Under the pieces are notes generated by a model, which ran no database searches, was not told the DNA's origin, and was given only the letters and a program-made list of their open reading frames with translations. This document shows, piece after piece, positions 17,620 to 27,500 of a DNA stretch of 64,000 nt. The first letter of the stretch is position 1, and the number at the start of each line of letters is the position of its first letter. The position numbers were made by a program, and so were the translations under genes. Source of the DNA: Schleiferiaceae bacterium (GTDB lineage: Bacteria; Bacteroidota; Bacteroidia; Flavobacteriales; Schleiferiaceae); NCBI GenBank assembly GCA_018402665.1, contig JAGYIN010000001.1, forward strand, positions 402,953 through 466,952, given 5' to 3'.

Positions 17620-18140
17620 GTAGATTCGATTTTATGTAAGACGAAACTAATGAGAAATCCCCATAGTGCTCCGGCAAGCAAATCTGATGGATAGTGTACG
17701 CCTAAATGAATACGTGAAAAACTTTGAAGGATGGCCACAAGTAATAGGATTGGGAACCAGCTTGAGTGCAACCATTTTCGAAAAAGAAAAGCAAGTCCAA
17801 AGCTGTTTGCTGCATGGGCACTAAAAAACCCAAATGGACTGCAATGTGCTAAAACTCTCAAACCTTCTACTTCATGACATGGCCTGGGGCGTTCAAGCGT
17901 GTATTTGAAAAACTCAGCGCCTTGATCAAACAGCAACAACCCCAGCACCACGAGTGCAAGCCGCTGTACAAACAAGACCCTGTTGCTTGAACTGTAGAGC
18001 CTCTGAATGAGCACAGCATATAAGGGCAACCAACTGATGGTTTTCGTAACCGCAATCCAAAAGGTATCGCTACTTGCAGGAAACAGCCTATTTAATGCAA
18101 GTAATGCACTCGTATCAAGGCTATTTAACTGCTCAAACAT
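17610..18140 (-). CDS. PAP2 family membrane phosphatase
   Basis: The 176-aa protein carries the three PAP2 phosphatase motifs: KYTLERPRPC, SAHAANSFG and SRIHLGVHYPSDLLAG, with the catalytic His residues in the last two. Five to six membrane segments are visible. Members dephosphorylate lipid phosphates such as undecaprenyl pyrophosphate or lipid A. Motif 2 reads SAHAAN instead of the more common PSGHA, a form frequent in Bacteroidetes. Its ATG overlaps the obg stop by one base. Confidence 0.87.
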   Translation of the reverse strand: MFEQLNSLDTSALLALNRLFPASSDTFWIAVTKTISWLPLYAVLIQRLYSSSNRVLFVQRLALVVLGLLLFDQGAEFFKYTLERPRPCHEVEGLRVLAHCSPFGFFSAHAANSFGLAFLFRKWLHSSWFPILLLVAILQSFSRIHLGVHYPSDLLAGALWGFLISFVLHKIESTWS

Positions 18141-19138
18141 TAGGCAGGAGCATTTAATTTTTCCCAGATTAGATCCTTCAGCTGCATGATATTTTTACCC
18201 GCAACGGATGAAATAAAAAGGTGTGGAATATTCGAAGGTAACTGTGCCGCGATTTCACTCTGAAGATCTTCATCGATCATATCACTTTTCGTAATGGCCA
18301 AAATCCGTTCCTTATCTGCTAATTCTGGATTATACTTTACCAATTCATTCAAGAGAATCTCGTATTCCTTCGCGTAGTCGTCTGCATCCGCAGGAACCAT
18401 GAACAGCAATAAAGCATTGCGCTCAATATGACGCAAAAACCTATAACCCAATCCTTTTCCTTCTGCAGCGCCCTCAATAATACCCGGAATATCTGCCATA
18501 ACGAAAGAACGTGCATCGCGGTACATTACCATGCCTAAATTTGGCACTAGTGTTGTAAAGGGATAGTTCGCGATTTCCGGTTTGGCTGCGCTCACAACAC
18601 TTAATAAGGTGCTCTTACCTGCATTAGGGAATCCTACAAGGCCAACATCAGCAAGGACCTTCAGTTCTAAAATAAACCATCCTTCCACGGGATCCTCACC
18701 AGGCTGCGCAAATCTTGGCGTCTGAAAGGTCGAGCTCTTAAAGTGTACATTACCTAATCCACCGCGACCGCCTTTCACAAGTATATGTTCTTGTCCATGG
18801 TCAGTGATTTCAAAGAGTACTTCGCCTGTTTCTTCATCCTTAGCGATAGTACCTAGAGGAACTTCAATATAACGGTCTTCTCCATTAGCACCAGTGCGCT
18901 CTTGACCACTACCGTTCTCGCCTGAAGCGGCTTTGATGTGTTTCTGATACTTAAGTGGTAATAAGGTCCACATTTGAGCATTACCACGAACAATCACGTG
19001 TCCACCTCTACCGCCGTCACCACCGTCTGGGCCCCCTTTTGAGGTCATGCGGTTGCGCAATAGGTGTGTGGATCCACGGCCACCGCGCCCGCTTTTACAG
19101 TAAATCTTTACGTAATCTATGAAGTTGCTTCCAGCCAT
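18140..19138 (-). CDS. obg: GTPase Obg
   Basis: From ATG 19138 ([20 protein letters not shown]) the protein is 332 aa. Residues 1-158 form the glycine-rich Obg fold, and the G domain follows with [11 protein letters not shown] (G1), FTTLVPNLG (G2), DIPGIIEGA (G3) and TKSD (G4). Obg acts in late 50S ribosome assembly and stress control. A further in-frame start at 19183 would add non-family residues. It ends at the PAP2 start; adk lies 80 bases upstream. Confidence 0.95.
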   Translation of the reverse strand: MAGSNFIDYVKIYCKSGRGGRGSTHLLRNRMTSKGGPDGGDGGRGGHVIVRGNAQMWTLLPLKYQKHIKAASGENGSGQERTGANGEDRYIEVPLGTIAKDEETGEVLFEITDHGQEHILVKGGRGGLGNVHFKSSTFQTPRFAQPGEDPVEGWFILELKVLADVGLVGFPNAGKSTLLSVVSAAKPEIANYPFTTLVPNLGMVMYRDARSFVMADIPGIIEGAAEGKGLGYRFLRHIERNALLLFMVPADADDYAKEYEILLNELVKYNPELADKERILAITKSDMIDEDLQSEIAAQLPSNIPHLFISSVAGKNIMQLKDLIWEKLNAPA

Positions 19139-19218
19139 AATGTGAAAAAAGCAGCCTCCCTTAACTGGGAAACTGCTTTGCAAAAATACGATTGTATTGT
19201 GAAGTGTCGACCTAAGCT

Positions 19219-19791
19219 CTAAAGTGCATCGATAATAGCTAATAAACGCTGCGTGATCTCCTCGATAGAGCCTACACCGTTGATGCCTATGTATTTGCCT
19301 TGCGCTTCATAGAATGCTTTCACGGGTGCTGTTTCGCTGTTGTAAACGTCAATTCTGTTCTGAATCACTGCAGGATCAGCATCATCAGGACGGCCAGAGG
19401 TTTTTGCACGCTCTGCAAGTCGCACACGAAGTTCATCCTCTGGAACTTCTAAAGCAATCATACTGGTAATGCCCGTCTTTTGACTATTTAAAAATGCATC
19501 GAGCGCGGCTGCCTGAGCATTCGTGCGCGGGAATCCGTCGAAAATAAAACCTTTTGCTTCCGGGTTTTTATTTACGGCATCTTCAAGCATAGAGATGGTG
19601 ACAGAGTCCGGTACCAATTGGCCCTTATCCATGTAAGACTTCGCTAAAACGCCCAATTCCGTTTCATTTTTAATGTTGTAACGAAAGAGGTCGCCCGTAC
19701 TTAAATGGACGAGGTGGTAACGTTCTACTAAAAAGGCACTTTGTGTTCCTTTACCTGCCCCTGGAGGGCCGAACAGGACTAGATTTAACAT
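19219..19791 (-). CDS. adk: Adenylate kinase
   Basis: The 190-aa protein begins [21 protein letters not shown], the adenylate kinase P-loop. It also has [27 protein letters not shown] and the short-form lid region without zinc ligands. It interconverts ATP plus AMP with two ADP. Length fits the short adenylate kinases of Bacteroidetes. It is first of a probable adk-obg-PAP2-crcB run. Confidence 0.95.
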   Translation of the reverse strand: MLNLVLFGPPGAGKGTQSAFLVERYHLVHLSTGDLFRYNIKNETELGVLAKSYMDKGQLVPDSVTISMLEDAVNKNPEAKGFIFDGFPRTNAQAAALDAFLNSQKTGITSMIALEVPEDELRVRLAERAKTSGRPDDADPAVIQNRIDVYNSETAPVKAFYEAQGKYIGINGVGSIEEITQRLLAIIDAL

Positions 19792-19909
19792 GGAAATAGC
19801 ATTTAATTAGGGGCACGAAGATACCGCGCAAAGCGAGAAAATCGTAGTTTCGTAACCGATTTGAGGATATTTCTCGAACCAACAACACACTGAAACACTG
19901 AACCATACC

Positions 19910-20995
19910 ATGCGTACTCCATATTGTGTCATTATGGCCGGGGGAATTGGGAGCCGATTCTGGCCCATGTCCACAGAAAAGACCCCAAAGCAATTTTTAG
20001 ATTTCTTAGGAACCGGTGAGAGTTTAATGCAACAGACGTATAAACGTGTACTCCGGATTTTTGAACCAGAAAATATTCTGGTCGTTACGCACGAGAATTA
20101 CGCTTCCTTAACCCAGGAACATTTGCCAGATCTTCCCAAACATAATATCATTTTAGAACCACTTCGCAGAAATACTGCCCCTTGTATCGCATATGCTACT
20201 TTAAAAATCAAAAAGCGCGATCCTAATGCAAACATGTTTATTACACCGGCAGACCACCTCATAACGGATGAAGAAGCTTTTGAGGCTACGGTTCGAAAAG
20301 GATTAGCGAAAACTGAAGAGTCGGATTGTTTCGTAACCATCGGAATTCAACCGCATAAACCGGAAACCGGCTACGGTTATATTCAATACAATGAAGCCTT
20401 AGGAGACGATCACGGCAGCTTTGCTGTAAAAGCATTTACCGAAAAACCCGACTTAGAACACGCAAAGAAGTTCTTAGAAAGTGGTGACTTCTTGTGGAAT
20501 GCAGGTATGTTTATTTGGAACATCGATGCCTTGTCGCGTGGCTTAGATACCCATTTACCAGAACTTATGACCACCTTAGGTGAGACTTGGAATGATCTGG
20601 ATACCCCTTACGAAAAAGCAAGTATCGAAAGAATTTATGGTGAGTGTGATAACATTTCTATAGACTATGGACTCATGGAGCGTGCAGACCAAGTCTTTGT
20701 GATTCCTGCGAAAATGGGATGGTCAGATTTAGGTAACTGGGGGGCCATTTACGACTTAGGCACAAAAGATACTGCAGAGAATGTAGTCGTCGGGGGGCAT
20801 GTTTTACTTCAAAATTGCTCCTCTTGTCTAGTCGTGAACGCAACGAAAGACAAAGCTTTAGTGCTTACTGATCTTCATAATAAGATCATTGTACAGACTG
20901 CATCGACCACCTTAACCTTTCCCCAAGGTAATGATCAGGCAATCAAACAGATTGTAAAAGCGGTCAAAATAGAATTGGGCGAAGCATTCGTATAA
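19910..20995 (+). CDS. manC: Mannose-1-phosphate guanylyltransferase
   Basis: The 361-aa protein has the nucleotidyltransferase signature VIMAGGIGSRFWPMSTEKTPKQF at its N-terminus, then FITPADHLI, FTEKPD and a WNAGMFIWN segment, and a short left-handed-helix region at its C-terminus. It makes GDP-mannose from mannose 1-phosphate and GTP, for cell-surface sugars. It lacks the isomerase domain of the longer bifunctional forms. It is divergent from adk, with 118 bases between them. Confidence 0.93.
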   Translation: MRTPYCVIMAGGIGSRFWPMSTEKTPKQFLDFLGTGESLMQQTYKRVLRIFEPENILVVTHENYASLTQEHLPDLPKHNIILEPLRRNTAPCIAYATLKIKKRDPNANMFITPADHLITDEEAFEATVRKGLAKTEESDCFVTIGIQPHKPETGYGYIQYNEALGDDHGSFAVKAFTEKPDLEHAKKFLESGDFLWNAGMFIWNIDALSRGLDTHLPELMTTLGETWNDLDTPYEKASIERIYGECDNISIDYGLMERADQVFVIPAKMGWSDLGNWGAIYDLGTKDTAENVVVGGHVLLQNCSSCLVVNATKDKALVLTDLHNKIIVQTASTTLTFPQGNDQAIKQIVKAVKIELGEAFV

Positions 20996-21024
20996 ATTTG
21001 CTATGTTTAAGTACGCGCTTAAAC
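20993..21024 (+). promoter_or_regulatory. -7 element and operator-like inverted repeat before the DUF389 gene
   Basis: TAAATTTG (20993-21000) overlaps the manC stop and fits the TAnnTTTG element. Seven bases on, gtttaag (21005-21011) and cttaaac (21018-21024) form a perfect inverted repeat with a 6-base spacer, 7 bases before the ATG. It could be a regulator site or a small hairpin in the leader. Confidence 0.45.
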
Positions 21025-21031
21025 ACCGTCA

Positions 21032-22456
21032 ATGAACGAGAACCATACTTCCACGGAGGAGCGTGCTGTTGAAGCAGCACCAGCCACCAACACCACAGCC
21101 AGTGTATTGAAAAGCATCTGGAAACAGTTCAGCACTGTCATCGCTTCTTTTCTAGGAGAGCGCTTTTCATTGTTAGATTTTGCGCAGCCTGAAAATACGA
21201 TTGAAGGCATCAAAAAAGATGTCGAATTCAAAGGCTTTGCGCTTTGGATTCTCATGTTCAGTATTGTTATCGCCTCCATTGGACTCAATGTGAATTCAAC
21301 CGCGGTGGTCATAGGCGCAATGCTCATATCACCTTTAATGGGCCCTATAATGGGGGTAGGGCTTAGTTTGGGAATCAACGATTTTAGTCTCCTTAAAAAA
21401 TCCATTAAAAACCTTGGGGTCGCAGTGGGCATTGGGCTTATCGTTTCCGCGCTCTATTTTACGATTAGTCCTATTTCTACTCCTTCAAATGAGCTTTTTG
21501 CCCGGACAAACCCTACGCTGCTTGATGTTGTTGTCGCCTTTTTCGGTGGCCTCGCGGGTATTTTAGCCGGATCTCGAAAAGAGAAATCAAATGTTATACC
21601 CGGCGTGGCCATTGCTACGGCTTTGATGCCGCCGTTATGTACTGCTGGATTTGGTTTAGCACATGGACAATGGAATTACTTTTTTGGAGCACTCTACCTC
21701 TTTCTAATCAACAGTGTACTCATTGCTGCGGCAACTACTATTGTTGTTCGCTACTTGCGATTCCCTATAGTCACCCTAATGGATCCCAATCGCGAAAAGA
21801 AAACGAAGCGGATGTTTTCTATTGCCTTAATTGTGGTTATCGTTCCTTCCATTTGGATCTTTTACCGCACCGTAACGAATACCCTGGCACAAACGAAAGT
21901 GCACAACTTTGTAGAGGAAACAGTCGTTTATCCCGGAACTGAGGTGGTTAAAGAAGAAATCAACTTTGCAGGGGGGCTACCGGAGGTCAATATTGTTTTG
22001 TTTGGCGAACTCATTCCTGAAGACCTGGTATCTCAATGGGAATCCATCTTCTCAGATAAGTTTAAGGGCAGCCTTTCCATCATTCAAGGCGACCATAGAA
22101 ATGAGAGCTTAATGGAACTGTCGAAACTTGTAAACCTCTATTCAGAAGGACGTGCCGAGGCAAAGAGTTATGCGGAAAAAATTGCCGCACTTGAAGTAGA
22201 ACTCGCTTTGCTAGAGGGCCAACTAATTCCTTCGAATCTCGCCAAAGAGGTTCAGATCAATTATCCCGAAGTACGGGCATTATCGCTGGGAACCTTGCAA
22301 AGTGGGATCACGGATTCAACCTCAGGCTCGAGATTACCGGTAGCTTTCATCCAATGGTCGCAGGAGCTTTCAGATAGTGCTCAACGTGAAAAAGCACATC
22401 AGCTAGCGAATTGGCTGGCACTTCGGTTAGAAGCAGATTCAGTATTAGTGAAATAA
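21032..22456 (+). CDS. DUF389 (TIGR00341-type) membrane protein
   Basis: The 474-aa protein has a short soluble N-terminus and then about six membrane segments with the DUF389 signature VVIGAMLISPLMGPIMGVGLSLGI and GLAGILAGSR, VIPGVAIATALMPPLCTAGFGLA. The C-terminal 200 residues are soluble and partly coiled (AKSYAEKIAALEVELALLEGQL). The biochemical role of the family is not established. It stands alone between manC and a strong terminator. Confidence 0.87.
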   Translation: MNENHTSTEERAVEAAPATNTTASVLKSIWKQFSTVIASFLGERFSLLDFAQPENTIEGIKKDVEFKGFALWILMFSIVIASIGLNVNSTAVVIGAMLISPLMGPIMGVGLSLGINDFSLLKKSIKNLGVAVGIGLIVSALYFTISPISTPSNELFARTNPTLLDVVVAFFGGLAGILAGSRKEKSNVIPGVAIATALMPPLCTAGFGLAHGQWNYFFGALYLFLINSVLIAAATTIVVRYLRFPIVTLMDPNREKKTKRMFSIALIVVIVPSIWIFYRTVTNTLAQTKVHNFVEETVVYPGTEVVKEEINFAGGLPEVNIVLFGELIPEDLVSQWESIFSDKFKGSLSIIQGDHRNESLMELSKLVNLYSEGRAEAKSYAEKIAALEVELALLEGQLIPSNLAKEVQINYPEVRALSLGTLQSGITDSTSGSRLPVAFIQWSQELSDSAQREKAHQLANWLALRLEADSVLVK

Positions 22457-22492
22457 GAAAAATCCCGCGGCTCGACGAGCCGCGGATTTTTG
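22457..22492 (+). terminator. Intrinsic terminator after the DUF389 gene
   Basis: A 10-bp perfect GC-rich stem (ccgcggctcg / cgagccgcgg, 1-nt centre) is flanked by an A-run and followed by five T. It would also serve the broken fumarase gene from the other side. Confidence 0.88.
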
Positions 22493-22511
22493 TTTACAAA
22501 AACCTCAGCTG

Positions 22512-23870
22512 TTACAGTTTCACCTCATGGTTTCTGACGAACCTAATTGATCAAACTCTTCGCTGTCAGGTAACCCAGGTTGCATTGCTCGTTTTCAAAG
22601 TTGTACCATTTTCATGTGCGGTTTTCGATTTTCTTTGCGGCCTTTTCATAGCCGATTTTTGTGTTCAACGCGGTCACCAACAACATCAATGAATTATTCA
22701 AATGGTTCTCTATGGCCTTGTAGTTTGGCTCGATACCTACTGCGCAATTATCATTGAACTTCACAAGCATCCTCTGATAAGCTCTGGCACTCTGTAAATA
22801 CATTATAAGCCATGACCGGCTTAAAAACATTGAGTTCATAATGACCTTGAGCACCGGCGATACAGCAGTGTGGTTGCCCATGACCTGAGTACACCATAGT
22901 GATGGCCTCAGCCTGGGCTGATTTATTTGCCGTGGCATGATGGACGATCCCGGCTCGTTCAAGCGCTGGAATAGTGAGTTCCCGATACCTGAAACGCGGA
23001 CCTGAAGCCAACATGAATGTCATTCGCAATCTTATTCAAGCTTACAGCCAATGGTCTAATGCGCCGTGCGTCTCAGTCTCAACGCATCGTGTGCCGCTAG
23101 TGCCTCAAACTTATTTTCGCAGTACGGAATGGCATTCCGGTAAATTCCGCAATATACTTTGCCAACGTTTCAGAGAACCAAAGCTGACTGTACCCACAGC
23201 GGTTCCGGCCTAATGCAATTTCACTCATGTGATCGAGCGTGTTGCGCAAAGCTTTAAGTCCATGGTTTAATTGGCTTACATACAGAGAACTCCTGACTCC
23301 ATAGTCAGTGGCGTCATCCATAAGGTGCGTACGCCAATTTTTTTACCATTCCAGAACGCTTACTCTTTCGCTTGAAGCGTATCGCGCAATAGCTCAACAG
23401 AGGGGATCGTATTTTCTACAACTTTCTTATAAATCGTAATGTGCATTCCTGTTGAAGGTATCATTTGAGCTTTGGCTCTATTGACATCGTCGTTTGGGTG
23501 AAATGCCATTGCTCATCACCAAAAGCAATCAGCAGACGCGTCATCAATGACCTCATTCGTGTTCATGTTGCTCTGCGTACCCGGAGCCTGTTTTGCCAAA
23601 CTACCAGTGGAAACTGGTCGTTGTGCTTAAGGCTAAGATTTCATCACAACCGACGCGATAAGATCGCGCTTCTCCACAGAGTAAAACGCCAGCGTCGCAG
23701 TTTGCATACGCTGCAGCCTTCAAATAGGCAAAACTCAATGATTTCGAGCGGCATGGTACCGGCAGGCCCGATCTGTTGCTTTTTGCGTGAACGCCCGTTT
23801 GTGCACCCCAATACTACGTCAATGGCACTTTTACTTCACCCATGGTGTCGTGTTCTATTCTGTATTCCAT
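22512..23870 (-). pseudogene. fumC: Class II fumarate hydratase, shattered by many +1/-1 indels
   Basis: Read on the minus strand from ATG 23870 (MEYRIEHDTMGEVKVP) to TAA 22512-22514, the whole fumarase C protein can be followed, but only by changing frame again and again. Recognisable pieces include YVSQLNHGLKALRNTLDH and FSETLAKYIAEFTGMPF (frame ending at 23321), AGAQGHYELNVFKPVMAYN (frame ending at 23029), and QVMGNHTAV plus CAVGIEPNYKAIENHL and ALNTKIGYEKAAK (frame ending at 22962). All three minus frames are used. Near the 3' end about five single-base gains or losses occur within 75 bases. Overall length (1.36 kb) equals an intact fumC (about 465 codons). It is either a pseudogene or a good gene in poorly called sequence; I favour the latter. 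Confidence 0.85.
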
Positions 23871-23979
23871 GCTGTTCGCTTGTGTGATTATAGGATTTTA
23901 TTTCTATTACAAATTTAAGTACAGATTTCCGATAGAACGATTTGTGTTGCTGGCCTTACACTGACTTAAATCAACGACT

Positions 23980-24163
23980 ATGAAATTTTAGGATTCCTCG
24001 TATTCTTAGTAGTAGCACTAATGGGCTTTTTCAATGTTGGCTTTTCTAGGCCTTTTGTTGGGTACTGGTTGACATTGATCGGCTTGTAGCCTTACCAATC
24101 CTAAGGCGCACGCGCTTATTGGTCATAGCAAAGACGAAACAGCAGAATACTTCTGCCGACTGA
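23980..24163 (+). pseudogene. Small membrane-protein gene broken by four single-base indels
   Basis: From ATG 23980 the reading frame stops after three codons. Correcting one missing T, one extra T, one missing T and one missing G restores about 61 codons reading MKFLGFLVFLVVALMGFF, then a Gly/Leu-rich second membrane segment, a basic stretch (LRRTRLL) and a polar tail ending at TGA 24161-24163. The restored product is a plausible two-segment membrane protein of unknown role. It is divergent from fumC and shares the same kind of damage. Confidence 0.5.
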
Positions 24164-24166
24164 TAT

Positions 24167-24198
24167 AAAAAAAGCCGTAACCATGGGTCGGCTTTTTT
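24167..24198. terminator. Bidirectional terminator
   Basis: Arms aaaaaagccg and cggctttttt (10 bp) with an 11-nt loop. It lies between the small plus-strand gene and arsC on the minus strand and can serve both. Confidence 0.85.
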
Positions 24199-24212
24199 GT
24201 GCCTGCATTTTT

Positions 24213-24560
24213 CTACAGTACCTCTAAAAGTTTTTCTGCCGGACGCGCCACCACTGCACGATCGCCATTGACCACGATAGGACGTTCCATTAGTTTTGGA
24301 TGCTCAATCATCGCGAGGATAATCTCATCTTCATCCAGTTCCAACGTTTTATATTCTTCCTTCCAAACGGCTTCATTCTTACGAACGAGGTCTATCGCAT
24401 CCATATCTAATGCATCTAAAACGCCCTCAAATTCTGCCGCACTCATGCTTTCCTCATCATTAAGGTACAGACGAATGGTATGTTGAACACCCTTTTCTTC
24501 CAGTAGTGCCAATGCTTCACGCGATTTCTGGCAACGTGGGTTATGGTAAATTGTAATCAT
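24213..24560 (-). CDS. ArsC-family (Spx/glutaredoxin-like) reductase
   Basis: The 115-aa protein begins MITIYHNPRCQKSREAL, with the catalytic Cys of ArsC (HNPxCxxSR). It also has the conserved RPIVVNGDRAVVARP segment near the C-terminus. Members reduce arsenate or act as YfgD-like thiol proteins; there is no arsenic operon here, so a general role is as likely. Only two bases separate its start from the stop of the upstream T9SS gene on the same strand. Confidence 0.85.
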   Translation of the reverse strand: MITIYHNPRCQKSREALALLEEKGVQHTIRLYLNDEESMSAAEFEGVLDALDMDAIDLVRKNEAVWKEEYKTLELDEDEIILAMIEHPKLMERPIVVNGDRAVVARPAEKLLEVL

Positions 24561-24561
24561 A

Positions 24562-27500
24562 TTAATAGGTTATGTGTAAGGTTCCTTCTTCTGAGGTGAT
24601 GCCGCATCTATTCTCCGCTTCGACTTGGTAAAAATACACACCTGGAGTGAGAATTTCGCCATCGTAATCTGCGCCCCAATTAAACGTGGGCGCATTGGTT
24701 TCAAAAACCTTTATTCCCCAACGATTAAATAAAATGACGTGGAATCGGTCCCAATCTTCATTCGTGTTAATGGTCCACCGATCGTTCACATTATCCCCAT
24801 TCGGGGTGATGACGTTAGGTACGGTAAAGGGTTCCTGAGCAAAGAAGATGTCATAAGTCGCTGTCAAGGTATCTGAGGTACCACAAATGCTGTCGTAACC
24901 CACAATGGAAATTTCATAGATGCCCGACTGTGCAATCTGAAGCGGATTAGCACTACCCTGATCCACACTATTGACCAGCCAACTGTGTCCCTGGAACACC
25001 GAATTGAATACAGGAATGAAATCAACAGTTTCGTCCGAAGTACACTCTTCAGGATCGCTGATCATATTCAAATACGGTGGTAATCTAAAAAACAAGGTGT
25101 CCGTAAAGGATTGCACGACATTACAGACCGTATCCACTGTGGTAAGGGTGATGACATTGTAGCCCGCCGAAGGCAGGTTGGTGATCACCTGGGGGGTAGT
25201 AAATGTTGCGCCCGAAATGGTCCAATCCAAAATGCGATCCGTTACTAATGTGGAGTCGCTGGCATGTATTAATTGGGCCGTAACCCCGCGAAGCGGATCA
25301 CAAAAATCATAGGTATATGAGGTATACACAGAATCGTAAGCAGGATTGACTTGAACCGTAAAGGTGGCTGTATCCCAAGTATCACAAATGGTATCGTGAC
25401 CGATAACCTGTACAGGATAAGTGCCCGGCGAGGCGTACACATGCCCTCCTTGAAGTGAACTATTCGTGGTCGTGTTTCCATCCCCCCAATACACGGTATA
25501 ATCCTGAACATTAATGCTGGAATCTAAGATTGAAAATGTATTCGGCAAGCAGAAGACGGGCGGATCGGGCTGCACGGAAACACGCGCATTCTGAACATCC
25601 AAATCAATGACTGTGACTGCCAGGTTACAATTGGACGAACCGTTGCTGCTCGCGTATACATTATTAGGAAAAGAAGGATACGTGGATGTTCCGCCACAAC
25701 CTGCACATACCGCCTGGAAAATTCTACCCGTCCGGTCAAAACGAGAGGTACCTCCGTCCACATGCTCGCGTCCCGTACCACCGAAGTAAGTGGCTAATCG
25801 CGGTGACTTCCAATCCGGATCTAGCACTAAAAAATAAAAGTCCCTTCCGTCGGTAGTGGTTTGAAACGCATTCGCACTTAGCGCCATATCCTCAGTATTC
25901 CCCTCTGGATTGGGCGATCCGCCCCAACCGGAGAAATACGTATTGCCGCAATCGTCTACCAGTAGAGCTGTAGGACTGACATCTACGGTAGCATGGGAGC
26001 TATCACCCCAAACTGCCGTTTTAAGCTTGATGAAACCCGAATTTCCGTCTTGCTTGTAGCGCTGAAAATACTGTGCACTACCTGGCTGACCCCAAGTCAG
26101 CGAATCGGCCACTAATCCGCCTTTGTGCTGACCTACTACGGTGACCACACTGGCTGTATCCGTTTCACTGTGTGTCTCCACAAAGAAATGCTGATTGTAG
26201 CCACTGTCGGCCTGAACATCAATGGCACTCATCACAAAGTTTACCGTACCTATGCCCAACGGATCGAGATAGCCGGAAAGCAGCAGTGCATCTTGATCGT
26301 TACTTGTTGGAATGCTATTGTCATAAGCTACGTTTAACCAACCCATAGCAAAAGAAGAATCCGTATTAGGACCAATGGAACCCGAGGCGTAGAAGGGTGT
26401 GAATTTGAAGGACGGTGATGGAAAATTAAGACCTTGCTTGTCCGCAAGAGCGATACTGTATAAAGCTTCATTTCCGGAGGTGCCGGCGTATGTGCTGGCC
26501 AATAGTTGGGTTAAGTCTCTATTCAATACACTGATGACCCCATCTTGACCTCCCTGATGTGTGGTTGCTGGCGCTATGGTAGGATACGAACTACTAAAAG
26601 TGCTGCTCACAAAATATACCGCACCGCCGTTGCGCTGGACTTCGATCTCGCCACGGAAACTATCGCCGTAATTAAAGCGTAAACTGTCATTGATGCCATC
26701 ACTCCCCGCGCCACCTATGTAGGTAGAACCGACCAGCTGATTACCTGCTGCATTTATTTTTGAAACGAAGAGATCGGTACCCTGATTGAAGGTGTAGTAT
26801 TCTGCGGTAATAGAGGCTCCGCCTGCAAAAGAGGTATCGTACGCCGTGGAGGTTACTCCAAAATCATCTGACCCAGTGGAACCTAAGATGTATACGTTGC
26901 CATTTTCATCACAATCCATACTGTACGGCTGGTCTAGGTTGGATCCGCCGAGGTACGTAGACCAGAGTAATTGGGAACCGTCGGCGGAAAATTTACTGAT
27001 GGCCACATCAAATAGACCGCCGTTAAAACCTATATCGACCGCGCCCAAGGTTGTGGGGTATCCCGCACCAAAGGCTATACCCCCACCAATAGCGTTGCTG
27101 CTGTCGTCGAAGGTCGCTGTATACCCAAAGTTATCTACCGAACTGCCGGTATAGGTGCTGAAAATATAAATGGGGTCGATGGTAAGCGGTTCATCGCGTT
27201 GGAATCGGCCCAAATCATAGCTCAAATTTCCATTTACCTCCTTGTAACGGGCGCGAACAGTACGCGCCTCTTGAAGCGCATAAGGCATCTCCTCCACAAG
27301 GGATCCAAACCGGGTCTGAAGGATCAATTCTTTCCCCTTCACCTGCCAACCGTCTAATCCATGATAAGCAATAGAAATCTCTTCCGGATCAGCACCGGCG
27401 GCAAGCTCCCAATCAAACTTAAAACCACCGGCTGCTTCATATACCACTAAATCAATACCGGGATAAACATTCCTGGCACGCACCTTATGAAATGATTTCA

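Noticed and set aside
17610..17640. Fluoride riboswitch before crcB
   Set aside because: crcB starts inside the upstream PAP2 gene; no room and no conserved riboswitch core.
22512..23870. Programmed frameshifting or RNA editing as explanation for fumC
   Set aside because: Too many shifts, in both directions, without slippery sequences or structure; the opposite-strand neighbour shows the same damage.
23465..23887. 140-aa plus-strand open frame
   Set aside because: It is the complement of the damaged fumC region and has no protein-like composition.
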